A stretch of 64,000 bases of DNA from Gonatopus flavifemur (GCA_018340375.1 JAFFJZ010000004.1:48772001-48836000); one strand, 5' to 3'; positions 1 through 11,793 are shown, numbered from the stretch's first letter. Numbers and translations: made by a program. Notes: a model not told the origin generated them from the letters alone.

Positions 1-747
1 GCAAATAATTTTCTATCCTATTCCCTACCTTTTCATGCATTATGATTCCCACACCTGCTTGACCATTCTTTGATCCTGTATGAATGATTCTGTAATCCCC
101 GCTCCAGAAACCCCCTTCGTGCGGCCATCTCATTCCGCCAATTCTCATTACATCGATACGTAACCTATTCATTTCTAATTTAGAATTCTAATCAGTGATC
201 TAACATTCTACGCTCCGACTCGAAGAATGTTCTCTTTCTTCCCTATCTTCTTTGGTTTCCTATCTTGTTTGATGAGGCTCTCTCGAGCAGCCTCCACCCG
301 GAGATACGAACGGGAGGCTATTTTACCTCCGGAATATTTTCCCCGAGAGAACGCCATTATGTTGTTGTTGCTGCTTTTTTGTCCAATAAATCAAAATTGA
401 AAATTCTAGGTTTGGAGAAAGATTTCATTTCCTCGGGAATATTAAAAGATGTCAAGGAAGGTAGTTTCCCCTTGCTTTCCCTCCGTTTCTGCGATGTTCC
501 TCCCTATAGATGTATACATGTATAGATCAACAATTCTGCAGTGAGCCTATGATTTCCGATGTTTGAGGGAAATTGAAACAAAATATCGGAAATCAATCTA
601 CTAGGTAATAGTAAATTGGCCCCTAAATATTTTTGAGAAAATTTCATTTGTGTATTTATACAGTAGCCTCTCATCATAAGAGTCGCCTAGGGGGTGTAAG
701 GGAAGAAAGTAGGGGAAAGTACACGTCCCCACTTCTCTACGTAACGA
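1..747. other. Unassigned AT-rich sequence
   Basis: I see no convincing gene, repeat or element end here. The open frame at 265-525 (86 codons) has no recognisable motif and no supporting splice sites. Confidence 0.4.
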
Positions 748-755
748 GGTTGACT

Positions 756-919
756 CAGTGATGCCAGATTCGGCCGACCGACTCGGTTTACCCTCTCCAT
801 TACACCCATCTGTATAGAACTTTCCCACACACAATGAAACCACCGACAAAAGGAATTTGATTGTGTAGAGCGTGATGGAGGGGGTAAACCGAGTCGGTCG
901 GCCGAATCTGGCATCACTG
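756..919. mobile_element. Foldback MITE with hAT-type 8-bp target duplication
   Basis: A 164-bp element with terminal inverted repeats of about 45 bp beginning CAGTGATGCCAGATTCGG. It is flanked on both sides by the perfect 8-bp duplication GGTTGACT (748-755 and 920-927). A CAG-type terminus with an 8-bp duplication fits a non-autonomous hAT derivative. It has no coding capacity. Confidence 0.85.
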
Positions 920-927
920 GGTTGACT

Positions 928-2218
928 CCGCACCACTTGTTATAAGCGTCAGTTCATTTTATTCAGTATGTATGTACGTGACAGAAGATAACGACTTGTG
1001 AAAAAATGAAATCTTTGTTCAAACCACTGCCAAAAATTCAATTTTCATTTTTTGTCTCAAATCCTTCGTTCACGAGCTGGTTTTACTCTAATACTAGAAG
1101 AAAATATTTTTTTTTATATTTCAGATGAAGCAATCGCAAGTGATTTTGACTACCGCAAACCACTTTTTTTCGAGGCACCTCCGAAAATCGGCTGCCATCA
1201 ATCCAATTTATTATATTTTTGAATCGACATTTTTGAATATGTTGTTCGAAAGTAACCTAATAACATGCAATAAAAACCTGAATAGAAATTTCTTTTGTAG
1301 TACGCTAAAAAAAATCGAGAAAACTACCTTTTTTTTGGCCTCTGAAATGCATGTAACCCCTCAATGAGTGAAAGGAATCCAAAGATATCGTCGGTATTCT
1401 GAAAGAACCTCGCATCTCGATTTTCAACAGTTATAGGTGGTTCCATCGGAAAAATGATCAGTACATGCTAATGCACATATAAACAAGACTTTTATAAACA
1501 AAGTGTCCTTCGATTATTGTTGATTGATTATACTTGATCATATATAACTTGATTATATGTGTATTCAGCGTGTACTGATGATATATCCGATGGAAACTCG
1601 ATACGGTCAAAAATCGAAATACGAGGTTTTATCAGAGTACCGACGATACATTCCTCGTGGCAAAAATATAAATTTATGGGAAAAATTGTTCTAAAGCACG
1701 GAGTCAATTTTGAGATCACAAGTAGAATGTGACTATTCACATACTTTCTGTACAACTGAGTAGCATTGTTCAGAAAAAAAAACTGTTAGGAAGTAATTTA
1801 GAGAGAATCGATATCGCTCTTTGTGGATTCAAATGATTTGAATATCAAGATTATCAAAAATTCATCAATTCATTGAATTTTTTCCAGAGATTGTAAGATT
1901 TCCATTATAAGAAATTCATACAACTAGAAATGGGTCAAAAGCAGTCCGTACGGACATAATATGTGAAAATGGTGTTGAATCATATTCGAACTGATTTCTG
2001 AAGCCGTAAACCTTATGCTAATCCAGTCTGCTTCACTACATCCTTTATAGATTTTCATTTGTCCAACTTCGAAATGATGAATCTTCTCCCGACGCTTATA
2101 ACGAGAGGTGAGTTCTTGATCTCGAAACAGCATAAGAGTGGGGGTAGCACCGAACTCAGTCATGCGGAATTAATCTTTTCGACGCTTATAACGGGTACTC
2201 TTATAACGAGAGGCTACT
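928..2218. other. Unassigned; weak terminal-exon candidate at 1125-1222
   Basis: Mostly featureless AT-rich sequence. At 1125-1222 a pyrimidine-rich tract ending TTTCAG precedes about 31 sense codons and a TGA (residues include DYRKPLFFEAPPK). This could be a last exon, but the stretch is short, unmatched and without a partner exon. Confidence 0.2.
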
Positions 2219-2595
2219 GTAAAATGAAATAAAAAATGTTCATATCTTTTTATTGGAAAATCATTTTCTCGTAAACTATTCGTTGAAACTTGATGAAAAT
2301 TTAGAAGGATGATGAAAGAGCAATGCAATCAACAATAACATTGTCAGGAAAGTAACATCATTGATTGTTGCTAATTTTTTATCAATTTTTGATAAATTAA
2401 TGTTAATTTCATCCTGTTCTGGGTACAATGATTGGAATTTTTTGAAAGAATAGGATCTCTGAAGCTCCAAGATTGAAGAACCGTTGGAGAATGACTGTGC
2501 TCGCTCTTTGGATTTATGAAGAATAATATTGGTGCCGTACCTCACAGTGAGGTCAAATGCCAAAAAGTTGGATAAATCTGTGAACTGTCTTTGGA
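2219..2595 (-). repeat. Dispersed repeat, inverted partner of 22115-22492
   Basis: About 375 bp reappear in reverse complement at 22115-22492. Each copy keeps a partial reading frame ending in a hydrophobic stretch (NDVTFLTM is shared), but both are degenerate and I do not recognise a family. The pair surrounds the split mariner and its 16-kb insertion, so the copies could be outer arms of a still larger element or two independent copies. Confidence 0.6.
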
Positions 2596-4300
2596 TTTGG
2601 TTGAAATCCAGTACCCAAGAGTTATTGGGGACGTTGATCACGGATCCGTCGTGAAAATATCAAAATTCGAAATGGCGGATCCAATATGGCGGACAAAAAT
2701 AAAAAAATTAATCGGATTTCTTTCCAATTCGGTACTCACAGGTTTTTGAGGCTGCGGGTTCCGAATCTGTGTAAAAATTTGAGAATTCAAAATGACGGGA
2801 ACAGTATGGTGAACAATAATTCTGAAATTCAACGACTTTTTTTCAAACTATCTACACTCAGAGAATGAGTTGGTTGACAAAACAGAATCTTATTGATAAA
2901 TACGAGCCGACTGGATATATTGTTGACATATCGAAATGATATAAATGTAATAAGCAGAACAAAATCATCCAAACCATTGTTTTCCTTCAAAAATATAATT
3001 TTCCGTATCATTAAATCATATGGCTGTCGCAATGAATTCATTTTGGCCAACGGAAAAAATTATATCAATCAATTCTCTCTAATTGTTGTTTTGGTATTAT
3101 TCTTATGTGCCAACAATATAATAGCCGGCTCGTATTAATCAATAAGTTTTGTTGTATTATGAAACCACTTCTCTCTGAGTGTATCCAGGGGTTTTTGACA
3201 TAATTTCAAAAGTTAACCCCCGTCTATTTTCTGCAATGAATGAAGCGACAGAATTGAGCGATATTATACAACATGCTTGGAATTCCAGATAGATTCAGTT
3301 CAAACTTTTTCACCGGTATGTATCCGGTTTCTGCCCTATGATAGTTTCCCAGTTTCTATCTGATATTTCAAACATACGCATACAATTTATAACGGGGAAA
3401 AGTTGGCATTCATGTGGAATCCATAACAAATTTGCCTCCGTCTTAAATTGAATGTGCAAGTTTGTAATGTCAGATAAAAACTGGTAAAGAATTGGTGAAT
3501 TTTGAACAGTATATTAGCATAATAGAAATCATATAGATTCTAGCAAGATTTTTTAAATAAAATCTATTCAGCATATTGAGTAGGACACTCTTTCCTCAAA
3601 AACCATACAAATTTCCAATTTCAGAGGTATGGAGAGCATTTCCAATCATTGTTCCACAATTATTTTCCACGAGATGAATTGATATTTTATCATGTTTGAG
3701 CACATTCTATATGCTTTCTGCAGAGGATTTCATAATTGAAGGATTCAATCGGTTCAATTGAAACAAACCCATTGGATTTTGGTATTTTTGTTCGTCATAG
3801 TGTATCCACCATCATGAATTTTTCAATTTTGTCCACAGATTCGTGATTAGCGACTTCATAATCCATAAGCACCGAGTTAGAAACAAATCCGATGATTTTT
3901 TTAACTTTTATCCACCATATTGGATTCGCCATTTTGAATTTTGGGATTGTTATAATGGATCCGTGATCACCGTCTCCAAAGACCCTTGGGTACTAGGTTT
4001 CAAGGGAATTTGAGGACTTCTCAATGTTTGCGAAATTCGTGGTTGCCGGTCGCTTATGGTTATTTTTCGGGTGGACCGAGTAGCTGGGGGGTGATCGGAG
4101 AGGTCGGAAGTCCGAATTCACACTCACTTCAATTGTTCAAATTTCGCACTTGACGACAGTGCGTCAAGAGAAGAGAACCACGTAACACGTTTCTCTACCA
4201 TGCATTCCCTCACTCGCGCCACGAGAGCCTCTTCAATTCTAAATTTCTATTGTAAACGACCTACTACCTAGACTATTGTTATCACGAGTTTAAGAATGTG
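2596..4300. other. Non-coding, with fragments of an ATGGCGGATCC-type repeat
   Basis: Isolated pieces of the motif 'ATGGCGGATCC..ATGGCGGAC' occur near 2670-2700, and a diverged piece in reverse near 3920-3970. The same motif forms a tandem array at 33893-34480. No gene is visible, and no open frame has supporting motifs. Confidence 0.4.
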
Positions 4301-5239
4301 TTGGGTACGGGAATAAGTTTCCGCCCTTTTTCAAGCGAAGTTGATTTTTATTCAAATAATGAATTATTACATAATGTTATTCAAAGTATGCACCATTGGA
4401 AGCGACCACCTTCGCCCATCTTTCAGGCAGCATACGGATTCCTCGGAGAAAAAAAGCTGGTTCTTTTGACTCGATCCATTCATTGAGCCATTTTTCGACA
4501 CTTTCGTGAGAAGTAAACCGCTCTGCAGTAAGGGCTGATTGCATAGATCGAAATAGATGATAATCCGGAGGCGCAATGTCTGGGGAATACGGCGGGTGGG
4601 GCAAGATTTCCCAATTCACTCCTTCCAAATATTTTTTAAAACAGGTTGAGCAACATGTGGCCTAACATTGTCATGCAGCAAGATAAGTATATCATGTCTA
4701 CCGTCCCATTCCGGTCGTTTTTCTTTTAGAGCTCGATTTAAACGTATTAGCTGTAGTCTGTAACGATCGCCAGTGATTGTTTCTGGCGGTTTAAGAAGTT
4801 CATAATAAATGACACTTTTCTGATCCCACCAGATGCACAACATAATCTTTGAAGCGTGGATATTTGTTTTCGGTGTCGATGAACCTGGTACACCTGGCAG
4901 CCCCCAACTTTTTCGGCGCTTAGGATTATCGTAATACATCCATTTTTCATCGCCAGTGACAATACGATGCAGAGAACTCTTTCTTTTCTGCCGTTCAAGA
5001 AGCATCTTGCACGTTATCAAACGTCTCTCGATATCTCTGTCCTTCAGTTGATGCGGCACCCAATTACCTGCTTTTTGGACCATTCCCATTTTGTGCAAGC
5101 GTGTACCGACGATCGACTTGTCAACACCCAACTCTTCAGACAACTCATCTAGGGTTCAACATGCATCTTCATTCAATAATTGTTCCAGTTCTACATCTTC
5201 GAATTTTTTCGGTGCCCCGCCGCGTTCTTCATCACTCAC
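4301..5239 (-). mobile_element. Mariner (Mos1-like), 3' part, split by a 16-kb insertion
   Basis: The outer end carries the inverted repeat TTGGGTACGGGAATAAGTTT, matching the end of the other half at 21929. The half stops at 5239, inside the transposase frame, at an 8-bp duplication (TCACTCAC, 5232-5239). The other half resumes at 21574 with TCACTTAC. Together, minus one duplication, they make 1,287 bp, normal for a mariner. The outer flanks are TG (4299-4300) and TA (21930-21931), the expected TA target with one change. Confidence 0.9.
4377..5239 (-). pseudogene. Mariner transposase, C-terminal two thirds (interrupted)
   Basis: A DDD-type cut-and-paste transposase. Read on the minus strand it shows the catalytic blocks GDEKWMYYD, LLHDNVRPHV and YSPDIAPPDYHLF, and ends ERWAKVVASNGAYFE. 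The order and wording match Mos1-like mariners. Three lesions are visible: the N-terminus is severed by the 16-kb insertion at 5239; a TGA falls after NEDAC near 5156; and a frameshift sits in an A-run near 4634, between HDN and YSPD. The missing N-terminus lies at 21574-21758. Confidence in the family is high; the copy is dead. Confidence 0.9.
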
Positions 5240-5914
5240 TAGCGTGTCCCGAAAAAATTTTTTTTTAGAATTAAACTATACAATAGCGATTAAAAGTTGC
5301 TCTTGGATCAGCTGATTACGAGAAAAATAATTTAAAAAATCTTGCAGGGTACTTTCAGACCTCTATTGGCTGTTGAAAATGATCAACATTTGATTACTTT
5401 TCCCATAATTCAGTTATTATCATGTAAGTTCATATCGAATAATAAACAACAAATTAGTACATGAAAGGTGTCAAAAGTTGCGTATTAACTGGTTGTTTCA
5501 ATATATATATTCTTAGTTTTTAATCAATCTTTAGACTTGTGGAGATTGAAAATTCAGTTTTTACCCAAGTAATACAAGAAGTTCTAAGAATGTGCTCGAA
5601 CAATCTAAGAAGGTGCTGGACCATTCTTAGAATGTTCGAGCATATTCTCAGAACTTCTTGTGTTACTTGGGTATGTACAAAACCAGCGAAATTTTTCATA
5701 CCAATTTTGTTGACAATAATTTTACATTTTATAAATATTTTACAATAATTGAAATAAAAATTACTCAGTTCGATGCTAGAAAAATGTATTACAAATTCAT
5801 TACATAATTGTATATATTCATCACATACACTAATTATTTTAATGAAATAACAATTTTTCAAAACAAAGAAAATCAATTTTGTTCACAATAAGAATATTTC
5901 CTCCAGTATATTCT
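5240..5914 (+). repeat. Left terminal inverted repeat of the 16.3-kb element
   Basis: It matches 21011-21573 in reverse complement from end to end. It is 675 bp long, but subtracting a 108-bp MITE and its duplicated TA leaves 565 bp against 563 bp in the other arm. The arms differ by scattered substitutions and small indels, so they are not an assembly copy of each other. Confidence 0.9.
5564..5671. mobile_element. 108-bp foldback MITE (CCCAAGTAA ends)
   Basis: Nearly a perfect hairpin: CCCAAGTAATACAAGAAGTT at the left is mirrored at the right. It is flanked by TA (5562-5563 and 5672-5673). The partner arm near 21255 keeps the uninterrupted site with a single TA, which proves insertion with TA duplication. 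Confidence 0.92.
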
Positions 5915-6084
5915 AAAAAACTCCAAAAACGTAAAAAAAAATAACGCCAAGGACATGAAAATCCCAAAAACAGAGAATAAAAAAATCTAAAAACACATTC
6001 TAAAGGAAAATTTTACTGCATTCAGAATTTCGAGGGGATATAAAAAAATATGCTCCATTTGAAAAAAAAAGATATGAAATCAAT

Positions 6085-6172
6085 ATGAGCGATCAAGTAC
6101 ATTGGTTATCCAAAGGATATGTGAAAGATTTTTGGTATATTGTAACTTCGGCTTGTTCAAACTGCATTGAAG
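6085..6172 (+). other. Candidate small exon inside the inverted-repeat arm (partner 12093-12180)
   Basis: An ATG followed by 29 codons (MSDQVHWLSKGY..) ends at a GT donor (AG|GTAATT). The opposite arm at 12093-12180 (minus strand) has an 88-nt equivalent with the same frame and donor; it differs by about three synonymous and three amino-acid changes. That balance does not show purifying selection, so a remnant first exon carried in the repeat is only a possibility. Confidence 0.3.
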
Positions 6173-6736
6173 GTAATTTATGATTTTCAAAAAAGCATTA
6201 TTGTATCAAAAAAATAAATAGAACAAGCGTATCGTTCTGCTCGTATATATAGATACCAAAAAGTGAAAAAAAGTAGAATTCCACAAAACATACAAATGTC
6301 TCACCAAAACCCCTAAAAACTCCAACACAGTAGAAAACAACGTCAAATCCCAAAAACCATAAAAACGTTTTACAATAACGCTTGAAAAAAAATCCTTGAC
6401 AAAAATACTTCACTCTTTCCGGAAGATTACTTGATATAGCAAATATACCATTGAAAAAAAAAATGTGAAAGGCAACCCCAGTGTTGCCAGGTGATGAAAA
6501 AAACAATCTTCATCTTGAATACAAAAAAATCTTCAAATTTCTTCAGTTTTCTTTCTAAAAATCTTCCAACAATTCTTCGTTTCAAAACTCAAAAATCCTC
6601 AAAAATGTTACCTTTCTCACTCAAAATCTTCAAAAAATTCTTCAGTTTTTCTGAAAGCAATCTTTCATAATATGGCTGTTCTCATTGAGCGTTCGGTACA
6701 ATGAACATCGGTATATTGGAGGCTACCGTAATTATA

Positions 6737-6899
6737 AGGCTAGCCTCCCATGGACCGGAATTCGTTCCGGCGGAATGAAAATTGAACCAATGCACAATTT
6801 TTCATAGATTTCTGATAGAACGCTCTAAAAGAAATTGTGAAAGCGATTGGTTTAAAGTCATTCCGCCGGAACGAATTCCGGTCCATGGGAGGCCAGCCT
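6737..6899. mobile_element. Foldback MITE, AGGCT(A/G)GCCTCCCATG ends
   Basis: About 42-bp inverted ends enclose a short spacer. The outermost ~17 bp resemble the MITE at 63181-63335, so the two belong to related families. The target duplication is not clear. Confidence 0.75.
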
Positions 6900-6918
6900 A
6901 AGGCCTATGGAATGTTTG

Positions 6919-7053
6919 GTAGTATGCAAGAAGTCCGACTGCTTGTCATTGGCTGGGAACTGGTGATTTCTAGTGAAAGCAATAAATATTCTTAACGATT
7001 GACCAGTAATAGCGGAATCGGCTTTATTACCGGTCGGGCTTCTTGCATACTAC
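6919..7053. mobile_element. Short foldback MITE, GTAGTATGCAAGAAG ends
   Basis: Inverted ends of about 23 bp (GTAGTATGCAAGAAGTCCGA and its mirror near 7053) enclose a unique spacer. It directly follows the preceding MITE. The target duplication is unresolved. Confidence 0.65.
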
Positions 7054-7066
7054 TGGATGCTTTTAA

Positions 7067-7472
7067 CCCAGATAGTAAAAGTTCCAAAAACAAGGTCTCA
7101 TTCAATACTTTCGAAACCACAAAATGAATCACTGAAATCTCAGCAGAATAGAGTCTTTGGAGAATTCAATTCGCCTTTTGTCATACTATATATTGTACTG
7201 TATAGGTATAGTATGACAAAAGGCGAATTGAATTCTCCAAGGACTCTATTCTGCTGAGATTTCAGTGATTCATTTTGTGGTTTTGAAAGTATTCAATAGG
7301 TTCGTTCGTTTTACGTGTTGTGAGTTGCTCCAACTTGTACCAAACCAATCATTTCGTTCCTATAACTGGAAATAGCAAATCCAGAATACTTGGAGTAAGA
7401 TGGGGTAACTTGGGACACCACTAAACGAACTTAGCTAATGAGATCTTGTTTTTGGAACTTTTGCTATTTGGG
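7067..7472. mobile_element. Palindromic MITE (CCCAGATAG ends), copy 1, with a secondary insertion
   Basis: The arms fold on a centre near 7200. The ends read CCCAGATAGTAAAAGTTCC and its mirror. About 137 bp at 7302-7438 are absent from the second copy (12939-14521), so they are a later insertion; part of that insert reappears inverted at about 60250-60360. TA flanks the right end. Confidence 0.8.
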
Positions 7473-7880
7473 TAAGATGATACGAACGTGTTTATTCTAT
7501 CTCTTTTTAATGACCGATGTTGAGAATCTACAGCTGTACAGGATAGAAAGAGAGGTCTCTACCATAAGAGAGATCTGGTATCTTCTTAACTCCGGATTCG
7601 AACAACATCATGAGAAGAAAAGGGAGAAAAGATGTTAAAAACTTATTCTTTTCACAGTACATTACATTTAATGATAAATAGTAAATGATGAAACTGAATC
7701 TGTCATTATCTTTGTTACATATTCATTATGACAATTTGAAATGATAATAAATTTATATTGCATCAATTGAAAAAAAAACTCATTCATAAAGCGCAAAGAT
7801 CACACAACTCATATTGAATTAAACTTCACAATGAAATCAACTGAACGAATGTTTCAAATAACATTAGAATACGTATGAAC
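7473..7880. other. Unassigned
   Basis: Nothing recognisable. The open frame at 7438-7638 starts inside the MITE and has no motif. Confidence 0.4.
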
Positions 7881-9215
7881 TTAGTCTTCCTGATCATCAT
7901 ACATGTCATTACAATGTTCCTTGATCATTTCTGTTGGTACTAAAAAATCAACCGGTGATGAATTTCTAAGTGAACTTTTAGTGTGTAAAATGCCAGATAG
8001 TAATGTACACTGTAAAAAAAATTTGTTGAATTCCAAACAAAAATGCTTGGAAATTTCCAAACTTGGTTTGGAAAAATAATTTCCGAACCTTTTTTGTAAA
8101 TTGCCGAACAAAAGTTTGTAAATTCTCAAAAATCTTCGTGAAATCACAACATTTTTTGAATGTTTACAAACTTTTGTTTGGTAATTTACAAAAAAAGTTT
8201 GTGTAAAAAACTGCCAAACTTCTTTGGCAGTTTAGGAAGTATATTTTTTACAGTGTATTACTCAAGCGATTTCTCAATTTTGTTTTATTATGATTAATTT
8301 GAGAGAATAATCTTTCAACTGCAGCGCTGCTGTGTGGGAGAATCATGATAGTTTTCACAAAATCGTATAAAATATCGTATTTCAAAGTACCATCGGCATT
8401 ATAAATACTTGCAAGCCCCTTCCAGAACTCGTGAAAATCATTAGATTGTTGATTCACAATGTGAATGTCATTTTTAAATAAGCGCCATTGTCTATCCAAT
8501 ACAATTATATTAGAAGCAAAATTTGGAAATGCGGTGACCAATGGAGCTATAGATTGGGGACAATCGTTTTTTACATTCACTGGATCAATCATGTATAGTA
8601 ACTTTAAGGTTTTTTGATAAGGTGAATTGAAAGGAAATCTCGTATAAATTTGATGAGCTGCTTCAACGTAAAAATTCAGACATTTCAAGCGAAAGTTTTG
8701 AAGATCATTTTTGTTATAATCATTTTGATGAAGTGAAGCTGTTACTAAAGGTCCAAAATATACATTTTCCAATTCAATGAAATTCACAGGATTCCTATAT
8801 TGAACTAATGTCAAATCCGTGTTTCTCAAATAATCCTGTTTTATATAACAATCCAAGATTGTTTTATATACCTGACTGATTTTCTCGTATGAAAGATGGA
8901 TTCTAGTCTTTTCAGATTGTAATTCTCTATTGAGATCATTGAAAAATGGTAGAACGTAACTTAAGAATTCAAGGTACAGGCGATTCATAGGATTTTTCAA
9001 TTTATCCAAAATTTCACTAGCACCTTCACTTCGATTATCAAAATGCTTTGAAGTAAAATACACTTTAAGAGCATTATACTGCTCCAACATGCGATTTACA
9101 ACCATTTCTGATGACAACCATCTTGTCTGGCTTGGATGAAGCAGTTTATGCACCTTAACACCAGTAAATAGCTGAAATTCTTCCGGAATTTTTCGAAATA
9201 GTGAGAGATTTGATC
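7881..9215 (-). pseudogene. hAT transposase, C-terminal half, split by a MITE
   Basis: On the minus strand the frame runs from about 9215 (FRKIPEEFQLF..) through TRWLSSEMVVNRMLEQY and NFIELENVYFGP to the C-terminal dimerisation motif HSSAAVERLFSQINHNKTKLRNRL. It closely resembles the gene at 60627-62888 in layout. The zinc finger and first catalytic region are missing, so it is 5'-truncated. A 248-bp MITE (8008-8255) interrupts codons after RLSN; removing it and one TA restores RLSNTLLSGILHTKSS and the natural stop at 7881. It lies inside the 5915-12349 inverted-repeat element. Confidence 0.85.
8008..8255. mobile_element. 248-bp MITE with CACTGTAAAAAA ends, inside the hAT gene
   Basis: The ends CACTGTAAAAAAAA and TTTTTTACAGTG are flanked by TA (8006-8007 and 8256-8257). 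Excision in silico restores the hAT frame. It shares its terminal sequence with the larger element at 27738-28840. Confidence 0.9.
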
Positions 9216-9485
9216 AAAGCACTCGCTTAAGAAATTCTGGGAATAGTTACCGAATTTATGCAGTTGAGAGCATTCATCATCTCCTTGGAAAATTACTAGA
9301 TTCCAAATGCCCCCACCCTCCCCAGTTTTTTCAGGGATGAACAAATGAATTTAAAAATAATGAGTAGCTGCATTTTCTTTGATATCTTAAGAAAATGCGC
9401 ATGCTAATAAAAATCGATTGTATTAATTCATCGTTGAGAAAATTAATTGTGGGAAGAGATCTAGTAACTTTGCTCATGGTCAATC
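9216..9485. other. Unassigned spacer
   Basis: It holds no visible hAT 5' sequence in the expected frame and nothing else I recognise. Confidence 0.35.
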
Positions 9486-9493
9486 CCCTTAAT

Positions 9494-9911
9494 CAGGGGG
9501 GTATAACTTCATGGGACCCCAGCGGCACACGGATGTTGCAGATATGATATGAACATGCTCAGAACCTCCAAATGAGACTGTTTTGGATAACCATCTTCTG
9601 AGCATGTCCACAGGATACTGTACGCATTGAAATTCCTCCGGGTGCTGCTTGGGGGAAATACTGTTGTTATGAATTTAGTTTAATTAGGAATTTTTTTAGT
9701 GTGAGGATTGCTTAATTGGAGTATTAATAAGGATGGAGGCATTATAAGGATGGATCAGTTGGATGGTCAATGATCCAATAAAAATTCATCTTGTACAATA
9801 ATAAATTTCATTCGACGAGCTACGCGCGATCATTGCGCCCTCACACTAAAAAAATTTCTGATTGAACTAAATTCGTAACAACAGTATTTCTCATGAAGTT
9901 ATACCCCCCTG
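9494..9911. mobile_element. 418-bp non-autonomous hAT-type element
   Basis: The ends CAGGGGGGTATAACTTCATG are mirrored at 9892-9911, and the flanks are a perfect 8-bp duplication CCCTTAAT (9486-9493 and 9912-9919). A second inverted pair lies inside (about 9655-9712 against 9838-9890). It is non-coding. Confidence 0.9.
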
Positions 9912-10448
9912 CCCTTAATATACTACGACAGGGGCAAAAGAGCGCGATGTTCAAATGCTGTTGATGGCTTCAGCTGAATTATTATTATTATTGAAGTTTA
10001 AATTCAACAAATTGTTTTCATTAAAGATGTTATAATTGAGAAAACAATACGTCGTTACAGTGATACATGAATGTATAAATATGCCCAAGTAGCACCAGAT
10101 ATTGTGGATATTCAAAATACGAACGTAAGGATGCCATAATTATTGGTTGAACATCCATGAAACATCCAGCAACTGTTTATTGTAGCAATACGATTGGCTA
10201 GGATTTAGAATGATCAATTACTGTTCTTCCAATTATGTAGATTTTTTCACGCTATAACAAAATTAAATTTTTTAATATACTCCTGGGAAAAAATAATTTA
10301 GTTATAATGGATCAGATCTACGAAGGTCTAAAAAAATGGGAGAATCAATGCTCTGCAAGTCGAGTTAGATCTATTTAGATCCATAGAGATCTAATTAATT
10401 TTTACCGAAAATACTTCATTCTTAGAAACCATCCAAGAGTGAAGGAAA

Positions 10449-10558
10449 GGATGGGAGCCAAATCAACGAAAGACCAAATCATCGAAACCGTTGGTTAGAA
10501 AGAATGAAACATACTTTCCCTTTTCAAACAATGATTTCGTTGATTTGGCCCCCATCCG
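10449..10558. repeat. Hairpin, GGATGGGAGCCAAATCAACG ends
   Basis: Arms of about 23 bp (GGATGGGRGCCAAATCAACG..) face each other across an 80-bp spacer. It could be a small MITE; the boundaries are approximate. Confidence 0.55.
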
Positions 10559-10622
10559 AAGGAAATAAGCAGTTGAGGTATGCAAATTGCGATTAATTGA
10601 CGTGGAATTTTTCTTGATTCAA

Positions 10623-10873
10623 ATCTACGCCCTACTGTAAATTCCCAGTTAGTTCGCATGGGTTTTGCATGGTTTTCACATGGGGATTCCTAAATTCGCA
10701 TGGGTGTCCGATGGGTCGTATGTGTGTCGCATTTGAAACCCATGTGAAACCCATGCGAAACACGTGCGAAACACATGCGACCCATCGAGCACCCATGCGA
10801 ATTCGGGAATTCCCATGTGAAACCCATGCAAAACCCATGCGAACCAACTGGGAATTTACAGTAGGGCGTGGAT
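10623..10873. mobile_element. 250-bp palindromic MITE rich in CGCATGGG motifs
   Basis: Long arms begin ATCTACGCCCTACTGTAAAT. Many short repeats of CCCATGCGAA / TTCGCATGGG lie inside, so it can fold in several registers. The flanks GATTCAAA and GATTCAAC suggest a 7-8-bp target duplication. Confidence 0.75.
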
Positions 10874-10975
10874 TCAACTAGATCTATGCAAATCTAGATA
10901 GATCTACATTTCCCATTTTTTGGATCTAGCAATATCTATTTAGATTTACGTAGATCTAAATCATTTCTTCCCGGG

Positions 10976-11596
10976 CTGCCTGCACTTTCATGCACTGATT
11001 CCTGGAAATTATGCATTTCATTATGCATTACAATCTTTTTCTATGCACTTTGACATCAAATTATGCACATAATGCATGAATTATGCAGTGTTGGTCACAT
11101 TGCCATAAGAAGCTGTGCATGTATTTTTTTTCACAATTACAAATGACGGCTCTAATCGTTCACAAACATATATAAACTTGCGTAATGTGTACATTTATCT
11201 GAGCTCCAGAAACATATGATATAGCGTGTTCACGGCAGAACTACTAGTTTGAGGATTTTTCAGTCTATCTCATTGGTAATTGTCATCAAGTGAGGGATGT
11301 GATTCAGTAGAACCATGAAAAAAATATCCTCATCTTGCAACTCTGGTTCGCGGTCTGGCATATTATATAGAACATTTCTGTGGTTTCGACATGTCTAAAT
11401 TAGCAAGTTTTCATGAGATTCTCTCTGAAAGGAACGTTCTTAACCGAAAGGACACGGAGGATTTTGGTTTTCGAAGATTGTTCAAAAGACAACAAAAGAT
11501 CTTCAGATTCATCCGATATTTCTTCGTTCCTTCAGATTATCCTCGAGGAAATTTTTTTTCTTCAGATCTGAAGAAAAATCTTCAGACCTGGCGACC
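10976..11596. other. Non-coding; ATGCAT-rich stretch and GAAGAT-rich stretch
   Basis: 10985-11100 repeats TTATGCA/TGCATAA words and ends at AGTGTTGGTCACATTG, similar in style to hAT subterminal regions, but I find no partner end. 11460-11590 is rich in CTTCAGAT/GAAGAT words, like the region 6500-6680. No gene is visible. Confidence 0.35.
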
Positions 11597-11793
11597 CTGG
11601 GCAACCCTGTTTCGGAATTCGCATCAACCAGCAACACTTGGCGTGGCCGATGGTAGAAATTTTTAGCCTTTATTATATACAAATGAATTCCTATAGAACA
11701 TTAAACAAGAAATTTAAATGATATAATTTCATAAAATCTTCTTCTGCCACGCCAAGTGTTACTGGTTGATGCGCATTCCAAAACAGGGTTGCC
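11597..11793. mobile_element. Foldback MITE inside the right arm of the 5915-12349 element
   Basis: Arms of about 45 bp begin GGCAACCCTGTTTTGGAATG and its mirror. The equivalent left arm near 6470 lacks it, which marks a later insertion. Confidence 0.75.

Larger units (their letters stand above)
10282..10975. mobile_element. Candidate inverted-repeat element holding two smaller foldbacks
   Basis: The ends CCTGGGAAAAAATAATTTAG and its diverged mirror at about 10956-10975 enclose AGATCTA-rich sequence. Two hairpins sit inside (10449-10558 and 10623-10873). No target duplication was found. Confidence 0.45.

Noticed and set aside
265..525. 86-codon open frame
   Set aside because: No motif, no splice context and AT-poor chance frame; not supported as a gene.
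601..936. 111- and 76-codon minus-strand frames
   Set aside because: They run across a foldback MITE, whose GC-rich arms create chance frames.
7881..8147. 88-codon frame as a separate gene
   Set aside because: It is MITE sequence joined to the C-terminal tail of the split hAT transposase.
10632..10881. Two ~80-codon frames on opposite strands
   Set aside because: Both are by-products of the CGCATGGG palindrome.
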